Source: Pseudalkalibacillus hwajinpoensis (GTDB lineage: Bacteria; Bacillota; Bacilli; Bacillales; Guptibacillaceae). From it: a DNA stretch of 64,000 nt. Every line of letters begins with the position of its first letter. The first letter of the stretch is position 1. Below the pieces are notes generated by a model. That model was not told the DNA's origin. It worked only from the letters and a program-made list of their open reading frames with translations, and did no database searches. This document shows positions 16,219 to 24,566 of this stretch, piece after piece. A program made the position numbers and the translations under genes. The stretch lies in assembly GCF_039851965.1 (NCBI RefSeq), contig NZ_CP156675.1:186001-250000 (forward strand), in the 5' to 3' direction.

Positions 16219-17046
16219 TTATTTTAAATAATGTTTTTTAAAGTCTGGGTGAATAGAGAATTTATGGCGTAAATTCACGAGGTTTTCCCCAAAACTTTCC
16301 TCTAAAAGTTCTCTATGTTTCTCCATAATTTCCATGAGATACAAATCATGAATCATGACTTCTGTAATTGGCATTACTAAACCTACATGCCTTGTCCATG
16401 CTGCACGGCTATCTTTCCCCAGCGAGACAATACCTGCTACTACTTCTGAATCATCTGCACTAATAACAATCCATCGTCCACCATACTCTTCTGTAATTTC
16501 ATGACCCATATAATGAAGGTAAACATTAGCAAAATCAGAGGCGATTTCCCCATAAGCAATAATTGTTATGTTGACCCTTCTTTTTGCTGCCTGTCTTAGT
16601 TCAGACTCCAATTCTTCGAATTCCTCTTTCCAAAGCTCTAAGAGAATTCTTTTTTTTGCAGATAATATACAATCTTTTACCTTATCGAGTATTTCATTGC
16701 GTCCCGTGATATTCCAGATATTTTCACGGTCATTTGCAGAACGTTCGAACTCCGCTAATGATTTTTCTGCCAGTTCAAAATTCTCTTCTGCTTCCCTTCG
16801 GCGGTTTTTAATTAGCTCCTTTGCAGGAACAGGAGTATACTGCGGCGTGTTTCCAGGACTAACCAGAATATCTCCTCGTATGGCAAGACTATCTAGAACT
16901 TCATATATTCTTGAACGTGGTACACCAGAATTTTTCGCTACTGCATATCCAGTTAATGGAGATTCATCCAATAAGGTAAGATACGCTTTCGCTTCATATT
17001 CGGTAAAATTTAGATTCTTTAATGTTTCAAAAATGATTTCCTTCAT
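16219..17046 (-). CDS. TrmB-family transcriptional regulator
   Basis: 275 residues. An N-terminal TrmB winged helix (NLNFTEYEAKAYLTLLDESP, then VPRSRIYEVLDSL) is followed by a coiled-coil linker (about 75-110). The C-terminal TrmB effector domain (IWNITGRNEILDKVKDCI onward) is phospholipase-D-like and binds sugars or other ligands in characterised members. It is divergent from a LysE exporter gene, and the 140-base gap holds two copies of a shared 21-base element, so it very likely controls itself and the exporter. Confidence 0.88.
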   Translation of the reverse strand: MKEIIFETLKNLNFTEYEAKAYLTLLDESPLTGYAVAKNSGVPRSRIYEVLDSLAIRGDILVSPGNTPQYTPVPAKELIKNRRREAEENFELAEKSLAEFERSANDRENIWNITGRNEILDKVKDCILSAKKRILLELWKEEFEELESELRQAAKRRVNITIIAYGEIASDFANVYLHYMGHEITEEYGGRWIVISADDSEVVAGIVSLGKDSRAAWTRHVGLVMPITEVMIHDLYLMEIMEKHRELLEESFGENLVNLRHKFSIHPDFKKHYLK

Positions 17047-17065
17047 AAACCCTCCAACAAAATAT

Positions 17066-17086
17066 TAGTCGCTACCTTAGTAACTA
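17066..17086 (-). promoter_or_regulatory. TrmB operator copy 1
   Basis: On the minus strand: TAGTTACT, two bases, GGTAG, two bases (CG), ACTA. It matches 17143-17163 at 17 of 21 positions with opposite orientation and lies just upstream of the TrmB gene start. Confidence 0.7.
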
Positions 17087-17142
17087 ATATTTTATCAAAA
17101 TCTGTTGTTTATTTCCAAATGTTTCTGATATACTCATATAAG

Positions 17143-17163
17143 TAGTTACTTTGGTAGTCACTA
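17143..17163 (+). promoter_or_regulatory. TrmB operator copy 2
   Basis: TAGTTACT, two bases, GGTAG, two bases (TC), ACTA, ending about 24 bases before the exporter start. Inside each copy TAGTNACT occurs twice in direct orientation, which could give two half-sites for a dimer. Confidence 0.7.
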
Positions 17164-17187
17164 TTAGAGAAGGAAGGGAGAAACAAC

Positions 17188-17817
17188 ATGGATAGCTTAC
17201 TAACATACATTTCAATTGCTGCAATGATGGTTGTTATACCAGGAGCAGATACTATGCTCCTGGTGAAAAACACGCTCAGCTATGGTCCAAAAGCTGGACG
17301 TTATACGGTTCTCGGAATGGCAACGGGACTTTCTTTTTGGACGCTTGTTGCTATTCTTGGATTATCTGTTGTCATTGCAAAGTCTGTAATTCTTTTTAGT
17401 ACAATAAAATATTTGGGAGCTGCTTACTTAATTTATTTAGGTATAAAAAGTTTTTTTGCTAAAAGTGTGTTTTCTTTAGAGGAAATTCAAGCACAAGCGA
17501 ATGCACCTACCAATTCTTCAAGTCGGCATAATAAAGAGTCCTTTATGCAAGCATTACTTAGTAATGTTCTTAATCCAAAGACTGTTTTGGTTTATATAAC
17601 TGTCATGCCTCAATTTATTGATTTGAACGGAAATGTAAATCAGCAATTGATTGTGTTAGCATCAATCCTTACTTTCCTTGCTGTATTGTGGTTTCTAACC
17701 CTTGTTTATGTAATTGATTACGCAAAAAAATGGTTGAATAACTCCAAATTTCAGAAAGTATTCCAAAAATCAACTGGCTTAATTTTAGTAAGTTTTGGCG
17801 TTAAAACAGGGATTTAA
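17188..17817 (+). CDS. LysE-family exporter under TrmB control
   Basis: A 209-residue six-helix exporter with the variant start VVIPGADTMLLVKNTLSYG in place of PGPD, the helix AAYLIYLGIKSFF and the motif LSNVLNPKTVLVYITVMPQF (N-P-K). It follows GGAAGGGAG upstream of ATG 17188. It is divergent from the TrmB regulator, with operator-like elements between them, so induction by the exported or a related compound is the likely logic. Substrate unknown. Confidence 0.88.
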   Translation: MDSLLTYISIAAMMVVIPGADTMLLVKNTLSYGPKAGRYTVLGMATGLSFWTLVAILGLSVVIAKSVILFSTIKYLGAAYLIYLGIKSFFAKSVFSLEEIQAQANAPTNSSSRHNKESFMQALLSNVLNPKTVLVYITVMPQFIDLNGNVNQQLIVLASILTFLAVLWFLTLVYVIDYAKKWLNNSKFQKVFQKSTGLILVSFGVKTGI

Positions 17818-17851
17818 GTTTTATTTATTAACACTTCTAATTCAACTTTCT

Positions 17852-17876
17852 CCGTTCAGACAACTGAACGGTTTTT
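17852..17876 (+). terminator. Terminator of the LysE-family exporter
   Basis: CCGTTCAG, ACAA and CTGAACGG form an eight-pair stem followed by TTTTT, 35 bases after the stop. Confidence 0.9.
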
Positions 17877-17938
17877 CTTTTTTGTCCTCATTTGCTTCAA
17901 ACATGCAACTAACATCATTGTTCAACTAACCTGCTCCG

Positions 17939-18312
17939 TTAGCACAATAAGCGATAGCCCTTTTTTGCCATGAAACTAACTGCTTTAGCAATAGACTCTT
18001 CTGATACAGCAATAAAGTCATCGACGTAATCTTTTGCTAAATCATAGCTAAGCTTTCCAATCCCTCCAACAAGAGCATCACATATTGATTCCTCACCTGG
18101 ATATTCTTCATAAAAGGTATTGTCCTCATAAGATTTTATCATGGCAGGACATGCTTCTGTTTGCACTCCTATGACTCTAATTCCTGGTTTTTTAGATTTA
18201 GCTGCTACAGCTATTCCTGTAATTAACCCTCCTCCTCCTATAGGCACTACGATGGTATCAATGTCTTTATTTTGTTGTAGAATTTCAATGTTGTTAACAG
18301 CATTTATAACGG
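17939..18312 (-). pseudogene. Threonine/serine dehydratase, truncated at both ends
   Basis: The conserved PLP-phosphate loop is present (DTIVVPIGGGGLITGI), followed by AAKSKKPGIRVIGVQTEACP and DALVGGIGKLSYDLAKDYVD. This is the middle of a type-II PLP enzyme of the threonine dehydratase family. The N-terminal half with the PLP lysine is gone: the frame runs straight into the opposite-strand YczE remnant near 18310. The C-terminus ends in a frameshifted tail (KKGYRLLC). Not functional. Confidence 0.8.
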
Positions 18313-18665
18313 GGATTAGTATCGATATGTGGCTTTTTTTATTAAAAAATTTGCTCACACCTGAACTATGGTACAGCAAAGTTGTTTACTTTGGAATCGG
18401 CTTAATTGTTATAGGATTAGGTACTGCAATATATCTACACACAAATTTTGCACCGATCCCGGTTGACCGATTAACGTTAATCATACAAGAATTAACTAGA
18501 ACAAATATATTTTTTTCGAGATCATTCATTTACCTTATATTCTTAATAATGGCTGTGATTTTTAGAGGACCAATTGGTGTTGGAACTTTATTAATCGTTT
18601 GTTTAAGTGGTCTAATACTTAACTACTTTATGTCATTTACTAAAAAGGTATTGGGCCAAGTATGA
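18308..18665 (+). pseudogene. YczE-like membrane protein lacking its N-terminus
   Basis: From about 18308 the plus strand reads TGISIDMWLFLLKNLL, VVYFGIGLIVIGLGTAIYLH and FRGPIGVGTLLIVCLSGLIL, the last two-thirds of a YczE-type (YitT-related) multipass protein. The first helices are missing. The truncation point coincides with that of the threonine dehydratase remnant on the other strand, so a single rearrangement joined two broken genes. Confidence 0.7.
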
Positions 18666-18698
18666 ATAAACCCTAGTATATCGGCAAACTTTGAGAGG

Positions 18699-18727
18699 TA
18701 AAAAGCATTCAATATAGATTGCTTTTT
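18699..18727 (+). terminator. Terminator after the YczE remnant
   Basis: AAAAAGCA and TGCTTTTTT form a stem with a 12-base loop, leading into a T-run. Confidence 0.6.
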
Positions 18728-18732
18728 TCTAG

Positions 18733-18770
18733 GTTATCTCGAAACTGAATCTTCAACAATCCTGCCATTA
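18733..18770 (+). repeat. Dispersed motif copy (TTATCTCGAAACTGAATCTTC)
   Basis: Carries TCTCGAAACTGAATCTTC, then AACAATCCTGCC. Same family as 16105, 20889, 24255 and 25591. Confidence 0.75.
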
Positions 18771-18879
18771 CCCTACTTCTACCCTCTTTAACATTTCTAG
18801 CCCTATGGTTTTACTATGTATATTTTTAAATATCCTTAACAAGCTATATATAGGGGTGGTTATAAAAGGAGGATCTTCT

Positions 18880-19488
18880 TTGGATTTACATTTCATATGG
18901 AAATCTATTGTTATTGTCGTTGGTGGAGTCTTTATTTTGCGGTTAGCTGGACGAAAGTCAATTTCACAGCTTACGGTTGCCCAGACTGTCATGATGATAG
19001 CTGTTGGTTCATTAATTATTCAACCTGTAAGCGAGAGGAACATTTGGATTACTATGGTAATTACATTTTTAATGGTCCTTACCCTTCTGTTTATTGAGTA
19101 TATCGTTTTGAAATATGATGCTCTAGAAACTTTAATTTATGGAAAATCTCTTATGGTTGTCGAAAATGGACAGATTAATGAAAGCAATTTAAAAAAATTA
19201 CGTTTAACGGTTGATATGCTTGAAGTGCGATTAAGACAACAAAACATTCAAAACATCAGTGACTTACAATGGGCAACCATCGAATCGAATGGTCAGTTAG
19301 GATATATGTTAAAACCTAATCTCCAATACTCTACTAAAAAAGATATTCAAATGCTGATGACGATGATTCAAAACAACTCTCCTGCCCCCATTGAAACAAC
19401 AGAAGATCAACCAGATGAATCACATAACCTTTTTGAGGAAGTTAAAAATAAAAAACATCTAAAAAAACCTCCCGAAGGCTTAAGATGA
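18880..19488 (+). CDS. DUF421-family (YetF-like) membrane protein
   Basis: 202 residues from TTG 18880. Three N-terminal hydrophobic helices are followed by a soluble domain. Family signatures include RLAGRKSISQLTVAQTVMMI, AVGSLI, then MVVENGQINESNLKKLRLTV and LEVRLRQQNIQNISDLQWAT. These proteins (YetF, YdfS and relatives) are membrane-anchored and mostly uncharacterised. The TTG is chosen because AAAGGAGG at 18865-18872 is seven bases upstream; an earlier ATG at 18805 lacks a site. The next gene (CLC transporter) starts 11 bases after its stop, so the two are cotranscribed. Confidence 0.85.
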   Translation: MDLHFIWKSIVIVVGGVFILRLAGRKSISQLTVAQTVMMIAVGSLIIQPVSERNIWITMVITFLMVLTLLFIEYIVLKYDALETLIYGKSLMVVENGQINESNLKKLRLTVDMLEVRLRQQNIQNISDLQWATIESNGQLGYMLKPNLQYSTKKDIQMLMTMIQNNSPAPIETTEDQPDESHNLFEEVKNKKHLKKPPEGLR

Positions 19489-19498
19489 GGAATGCAAA

Positions 19499-20809
19499 AT
19501 GGATAGAAAACTAAAATATAAAACCTTTTTCACGGTTCTTAGTCGATGGGTATTTTTCGGCAGCCTGATTGGTATAGTTGTGGGTTCGTTCACTGCTTTC
19601 CTATTAGAAACTAACGATTTTTTAGGAGAGGTAAGAGAAGAAAGCGGATGGCTCATCTTCTTTCTTCCTTTAGGAGGAATTGTTCTCGGGTACATATATA
19701 TGAACTTTGGAAAGGTGTTTTTAAATAACACACTGCATGACACAGCTGAATTAAATAACTTAGTAATTGAAGGAGTTCATGGAAAGAAAAAAGTTCTGTT
19801 GAGAATAGGCCCCATCGTCTATTTGGGAACCTTTATAACCATCTTATTTGGGGGGTCAACTGGAAGAGAAGGTGCAGCTATCCAAATGGGCGGCAGCGTA
19901 GCTCAAGCAGTTAACATGTTCTTCAGGAAAAATAAGTCAGACACTAAAATCCTCCTGATGAGTGGGATAAGCGCTGGGTTTGGCGCGGCCTTTGGAGCAC
20001 CCATAACAGGTGCCGTTTTCGGAATGGAAATGGCTGCTTTAGGAAAGATGAAATTTGAAGCGCTCGTTCCGTGCCTTGTAGCTAGTTTTATCGGCCATTA
20101 TATAACAACATCGGCTTTGGGAGTTGAACACGTAGAATTCATAATTCAAACTCTACCTGAGACGTCTCTTGTTACATTTGCAAAAGTTATATTAGCAGCT
20201 GTTATTTTCAGCCTATTAAGTATTTCATACTGCCAATTAAGACACGGAATACAAAATTTATCTAAAAAAATTTTCAAGAAAAACCATATGAAAAGAGCCT
20301 TTGTTGGAGGAGTGATCATTGTAGTATTAACTTTAATAGCAGGTTCACAAGACTACAACGGTCGAGGTTTAGAGATGCTTGAACAATCTTTTAAAGAAGA
20401 TGTACCTCCCTTTGCCTTCCTTGCAAAGCTACTATTTACAGCGATTACGCTCGGCACTGGCTTTGTAGGTGGAGAAGTCATACCTCTATTTTTTATGGGG
20501 GCAACATTAGGCAACACTTTACATGACTTCATGGATTTACCCATCTCATTTCTTGCTGCCCTAGGAATGATAGCTGCTTTCAGTGCTGGTACGAATACTC
20601 CTATAGCAGCTTTCCTATTGGCCATGGAGATGTTTGACGGAAAAGGAGCAGAGTACTTTTTTGTTGCTTGTCTAGTGAGTTTTATATTTTCAGGCCACCA
20701 TGGATTATGGCCTTCTCAAAAAATATATCAACCTAAAAGCAGTTTATATAATATCGCCAACGGAGATACCATTGAACAAGTTGAAAAAAAGAAAAAATCC
20801 AGGGATTAG
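19499..20809 (+). CDS. CLC-type anion transporter, fluoride-exporter-like (EriC-F)
   Basis: 436 residues with about 10-12 hydrophobic segments. The gating-glutamate motif reads GGSTGREGAAIQMGG (Glu near residue 124). It is followed by SAGFGAAFGAPITGAVFGMEM and AAFSAGTNTPIAAFLLAMEMF, then FSGHHGL. The G-R-E-G-(T/A)-A-x-Q-M-G form and the S-G-H-x-G end are characteristic of the CLC subgroup that exchanges fluoride for protons rather than the chloride type. I therefore infer fluoride export, though ordinary anion transport is not excluded. Cotranscribed with the DUF421 gene; no fluoride riboswitch was recognised upstream of the pair. Confidence 0.85.
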   Translation: MDRKLKYKTFFTVLSRWVFFGSLIGIVVGSFTAFLLETNDFLGEVREESGWLIFFLPLGGIVLGYIYMNFGKVFLNNTLHDTAELNNLVIEGVHGKKKVLLRIGPIVYLGTFITILFGGSTGREGAAIQMGGSVAQAVNMFFRKNKSDTKILLMSGISAGFGAAFGAPITGAVFGMEMAALGKMKFEALVPCLVASFIGHYITTSALGVEHVEFIIQTLPETSLVTFAKVILAAVIFSLLSISYCQLRHGIQNLSKKIFKKNHMKRAFVGGVIIVVLTLIAGSQDYNGRGLEMLEQSFKEDVPPFAFLAKLLFTAITLGTGFVGGEVIPLFFMGATLGNTLHDFMDLPISFLAALGMIAAFSAGTNTPIAAFLLAMEMFDGKGAEYFFVACLVSFIFSGHHGLWPSQKIYQPKSSLYNIANGDTIEQVEKKKKSRD

Positions 20810-21332
20810 TAAGCGAATGGTTACTTATTCTAATAAACCTACTTTTGATTAATTCTCCTACACACTTTAGTTTATCTTTATTTGCAATTTATCTCGAATT
20901 CAAGTCTTCAACAATCCGGCGCGATTGCATAATACCAATTATTTCAAATCAGCATTACTTTCACAAGTGATTGTTCTAAGGTTAGTACTAATATATCCAG
21001 AGAGAATCCGAAATAAATAAGACTAAATATGATGAATTTAATGATCTATAAAATAAGGATTATACACAAAGTTAATATGGCGGCTGAAGACTATGTCCTC
21101 CTTCTACAAATTGTTCATCTAAAATTGGAATGTGAAAATCATATCATTCTAATTTACGTTTTCATATTAAAAAACTAGCCTCTCGTTCCGATACACTATT
21201 TAGCACTCACACCTCTTTACTAGAGTGAAAATTAGAAAAGACTCGAAGTTTTAAGATTATTGTCAATTCAACAAAAAACACCGATTCTTTTATATTTTAT
21301 AAATGGAAGCAGTGTTTCTTCGTTTTTAATTA
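20810..21332. other. Gene-free stretch with one dispersed motif
   Basis: No coding sequence recognised in 520 bases. A dispersed-motif copy lies at 20889-20920 (ATCTCGAATTCAAGTCTTCA, then ACAATCC). The rest is A+T-rich with no clear hairpin except a weak inverted pair near 21275-21325 (AACACCG / AGTGTT). Confidence 0.5.
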
Positions 21333-21683
21333 TTATTTCCGCAAAATCTTCTCCATCGCTTTTCCCTTTGCTAACTCATCGATCAGCTTATCCAAATAGC
21401 GAATTTCCTGCATAGTTGGTTCTTCGATGTCTTCCACTCTGACACCGCAAACCACACCTTTGATCAAAGTCCGTGAAGGATTCAGTTGGGGAGCTTCCGC
21501 AAAGAAGGCCTCAAAGTTTGTCTGCTTTTCCAGTTGGGATTCTAACTCTTCCTGGCTATACCCTGTTAACCAACGGATGATTTCATCGACTTCTGTTTTC
21601 GTACGTCCTTTTTTCTCCGCCTTCGTAACATAATGGGGATAGACACTTGAGACACTCATTGTATAGATCTTATGTTTGGTCAT
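21333..21683 (-). CDS. DUF2200-family protein
   Basis: A 116-residue soluble protein opening HKIYTMSVSSVYPHYVTKAE, then KGRTKTEVDEIIRWLTGYSQ, GVVCGVRVEDIEEPTMQEIR and LDKLIDELAKGKAMEKILRK, a very conserved pattern of the DUF2200 family. Length matches full family members. Function unknown. No neighbour is close enough for an operon. GGGAGG-type site upstream of ATG 21683. Confidence 0.9.
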   Translation of the reverse strand: MTKHKIYTMSVSSVYPHYVTKAEKKGRTKTEVDEIIRWLTGYSQEELESQLEKQTNFEAFFAEAPQLNPSRTLIKGVVCGVRVEDIEEPTMQEIRYLDKLIDELAKGKAMEKILRK

Positions 21684-21873
21684 GATACATCCTCCCTTTC
21701 ATGTATTTTTGATTAATTGTTCTCCAATTATATCATTCAAAAGTTATTTTGATTTCTCATGGATAGCTGTATGATAATATTGATCCAGATAAATAAGTAA
21801 AGGGCGTATCCCTATCATGGACACTACCCTTAATAGCGCTTCTATCACTATCATCATCAAACTCCAAAATTGT

Positions 21874-22245
21874 TTATCTGTGTTGATCGATTAGAATCGG
21901 GTTACCATCAGGGTCTTCAATCGTAAGACTTGCTGGCCCTTCGCTCGTTTCATCTGCTTCAGACAGGATTTTAATTCCGTGTTCTTTTAGCTGCTTTTGG
22001 AGTTCGCGAACATCTGTAAACGAATCAATATCTTCGGCATTTTGATTCCATCCAGGATTGAAGGTCAGGATGTTTTCCTCGAACATTCCTTGAAAAAGCC
22101 CAATAACACAGCTTTCATTTTTCATAATGAGCCAATTTTGAGTAGCATCTCCTCCAAGGGGCTGAAATCCTAGCTTTTCATAAAACGCTTTAGATTTGGT
22201 GATGTCTTTCACACTTAAACTTACAGAAAATGCACCAAGTTTCAA
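21874..22245 (-). CDS. VOC-family protein (glyoxalase-like)
   Basis: 123 residues. Two VOC modules: LGAFSVSLSVKDITKSKAFY, then EKLGFQPLGG and, at the end, SLTIEDPDGNPILIDQHR. The D-P-D-G-N-P ending is typical of antibiotic-resistance or glyoxalase-like VOC proteins. The first metal ligand His is replaced (FSVSLSV), so metal binding may be weak or absent. GGAGG precedes ATG 22245. No substrate can be assigned. Confidence 0.85.
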   Translation of the reverse strand: MKLGAFSVSLSVKDITKSKAFYEKLGFQPLGGDATQNWLIMKNESCVIGLFQGMFEENILTFNPGWNQNAEDIDSFTDVRELQKQLKEHGIKILSEADETSEGPASLTIEDPDGNPILIDQHR

Positions 22246-22320
22246 ATAATTCCCTCCTAAAGTATTGCTATTGGAAGTACACCTTACAAGGATACAACAA
22301 TCTCCAATTGTATCTGAGTA

Positions 22321-22355
22321 AGCCTCCTGTCCATTCGTCGAACAGGAGGCTTTTT
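22321..22355 (+). terminator. Strong hairpin with T-run on the plus strand
   Basis: AGCCTCCTGT and ACAGGAGGCT (10 perfect pairs) with an 11-base loop, then TTTTT. The flanking genes are on the minus strand, so this plus-strand terminator has no obvious gene to end and may be left from a lost gene. Confidence 0.75.
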
Positions 22356-22381
22356 ATGGTGATAAAGAAGGGTGTGGGCTA

Positions 22382-22816
22382 TTACCTCGACTGATCCTCT
22401 GGGACATTCACTTGAAAAGTAACGCCGAACTTGTCTTTTACGATCCCGTATAAGGGGCTCCAATCCGTTTTTTGAAGGGGCATGACAACTTGCCCACCGT
22501 CTTTAAGGGCAGCAAAGATTTCTCTCGCTCTTCCCTCTTCTTTAGGATGGAGGGCAATCTGAATCGTATCGCCTGGCTGATAAGGCATGCCTGCGAATGT
22601 ATCTGAGAACATGAGATCTGCTTCGCCGACTTTTAAGTGAGCATGCATAACGCGATCCTTCATGTCATCTGTCAACGGCTGATTTGGGTCCGCCGGCATA
22701 TCTCCGAACGTCATGATATCCATCACTTTTCCTCCCAGTGTTTTCTCGTAAAAATTGACCGCCTCTCTCGTGTTACCGTCAAAAATCAAATAGGGGTTCA
22801 AACTAATAGACATCAT
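22382..22816 (-). CDS. PhnB/YjdN-like VOC protein
   Basis: 144 residues with the PhnB-like opening ISLNPYLIFDGNTREAVNFY, then EKTLGGKVMDIMTFGDMP and HAHLKVGEADLMFSD, and the ending GIVKDKFGVTFQVN. This is the two-module VOC fold often annotated as 3-demethylubiquinone methyltransferase-like or glyoxalase superfamily. Despite the name no phosphonate role is implied. Intact length. Start at 22816 or the next codon 22813 (tandem ATG). Confidence 0.88.
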   Translation of the reverse strand: MMSISLNPYLIFDGNTREAVNFYEKTLGGKVMDIMTFGDMPADPNQPLTDDMKDRVMHAHLKVGEADLMFSDTFAGMPYQPGDTIQIALHPKEEGRAREIFAALKDGGQVVMPLQKTDWSPLYGIVKDKFGVTFQVNVPEDQSR

Positions 22817-22944
22817 TTAACAGCTCCCTTTAAACAATTTGGACAACCATATATATTATATACCAATATAAGTAAGAGACAAATAGTCCCACCTTTAGGC
22901 AGGAGTTTATCTCTTGCTCCAGAAATGCCCCTTTTTCTGGAAAA

Positions 22945-23150
22945 CTTGAAATTGAGATACCTTCAATGAAATTAAGGACACATTTTATTTTCTTGTGAAA
23001 AGCGCCCCTAAATAATGAACCAGACCAATCATCCCTCCTATAATTTCTAGGTTCTCCAATACAGACACCACTTTTCCGTAACAAGATGTTCCTTCCATTT
23101 TCTATGTAAAAGGCGATTCCTAATACAGAAATCACCCCTATTTAACCGAA
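22945..23150. repeat. Cluster of degenerate dispersed repeats
   Basis: Contains the dispersed motif on the minus strand (ACTTGAAATTGAGATACC at 22948-22965) and two palindromic GCG(CC) units, near AAAGCGCCCCTAAATAATG (about 22998) and AAAGGCGATTCCTAATACAG (about 23107). No gene is supported here. Confidence 0.5.
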
Positions 23151-23185
23151 CATTGACTAGTTCTTTTCATTTGTACAATATTCTA

Positions 23186-24073
23186 TCAGAGCTTATGATT
23201 TAGTTCGTAATCCTCCTGGATGGTATTAATGATATTGTATGAATCTTCTGCGGTTTCTTTGTTAGATCTCCTATTCCAATTGTAAGTAATTAAAGATTTC
23301 CATAAAGCCCATCCTCGCGCCCTGTTCCATGTTTCTTCGTCCGTATTTAATATATCTTTAAAAACCTTTCTACTTTCGTCTTTAAAAAAGGTCCATGCCA
23401 TGGCATAATCACAAGAAGGATCACCTACTCCTAATATCCCAAAGTCTATAACGGCAGAGAGCTTTCCATCTTTAGTGAGAATATTACCTGGAGCCATATC
23501 ACCATGAATCCAAACAGGATGACCGAAAAATTTAGAGCTCAACGAAAGTTCCCAGGTTTCATCTAGTAATGAGGTGTTTAATGTATCTGTGTTCGCGTTA
23601 ATAGCATCTCTCGTCTCTTGATCGTATACCGCAAGATCGCCACCTCTGTAAAAATTGTGTTTCCCTGCAAAAGGACCTCCACTAGCATCTACAGATTGAA
23701 ACTCAATTAAAAATGCTCCCAGGTCTCTTGCGAATTGGTTAACATCAAGAATATTTTTAGAAGTTAACGTTTCTCCCTTTAACCACTTGTTGATTGACCA
23801 CGGAAACGGGTATTCCTGACTAGGATACCCCTTTGCTATGGGTGTCGTAATGGGTAAAGATAATTCTTTTGCTAACTTTGGTAACCATTTTTGTTCTTTC
23901 TCGACTTGAGGAACATAATGTTCAGAACTCGGTAGCCTTACACTCATATAATCACCTAGGTGGAACGTCCTATTGTCATTACCACCATTTCTCACAGGTG
24001 TAATATCTAATTCTGACCATTCAGGAAATTGTTCGTTTATTAAACTTCTAACTAAATCAACATTAATCTCCAT
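23186..24073 (-). CDS. Aminoglycoside phosphotransferase-family kinase
   Basis: 295 residues with the protein-kinase-like APH fold: catalytic HGDMAPGN (His190, Asp192, Asn197) and metal-binding Asp210 in VIDFG. The hinge is near YPFPWSINKWLKGETLT. The APH family includes antibiotic kinases and choline/homoserine-like kinases. This sequence resembles the YcbJ-type group of Bacilli rather than a known aminoglycoside enzyme, so resistance should not be assumed. Intact length, single gene, with a short A-rich leader before ATG 24073. Confidence 0.85.
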   Translation of the reverse strand: MEINVDLVRSLINEQFPEWSELDITPVRNGGNDNRTFHLGDYMSVRLPSSEHYVPQVEKEQKWLPKLAKELSLPITTPIAKGYPSQEYPFPWSINKWLKGETLTSKNILDVNQFARDLGAFLIEFQSVDASGGPFAGKHNFYRGGDLAVYDQETRDAINANTDTLNTSLLDETWELSLSSKFFGHPVWIHGDMAPGNILTKDGKLSAVIDFGILGVGDPSCDYAMAWTFFKDESRKVFKDILNTDEETWNRARGWALWKSLITYNWNRRSNKETAEDSYNIINTIQEDYELNHKL

Positions 24074-24566
24074 TTAATCTTCCTTTACCAGTTAAGTTTT
24101 CATCACCTTACATTCTTTAATTTTTAGCGCCCGATTTAGTTAAAAGTAAGTTCATTCGAATTACCTCCCTATTAAAATTACCATCATTGTAGCATTAAGC
24201 ATTAACACGTTAGATGTAATATTTTCAATCCCACTAAACTGATTTCAAATCGAAGTTATCTTGAAAATACGTCTTCAACAATCTTCCCTTTATAAAGAAA
24301 GGAAAGTCTTACGATTTCTCTAGTTTTCTTAGAATTTCATAGTCATTCATTTCTAGTTCACACTGGAATCATGGAATTAAATTGTATTTATGTCTAATTA
24401 TGGACTTTAAGATGCTGAGGATCTATATCCCACTTCATATATTTTAAAAATAGGATGTCTGAATGCTTATGATCGCACTAGAGGATGTCCACCAGCCAAT
24501 ATTTATTGACTGGTGTAATATGGTAGATAAAGGTTTACCGGAATGACTCATCTGTAAATATAATAA
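24074..24566. other. Gene-free stretch with dispersed motif
   Basis: No gene supported in about 490 bases. A dispersed-motif copy lies at 24255-24290 (GTTATCTTGAAAATACGTC, then TTCAACAATC). A short open frame at 24463-24546 (27 residues, MLMIALEDVHQPIF...) has no ribosome binding site and may be a gene tail. Confidence 0.45.

Noticed and set aside
24463..24546. 27-codon frame MLMIALEDVHQPIF...
   Set aside because: No ribosome binding site and no family resemblance; noted only as a possible gene tail.
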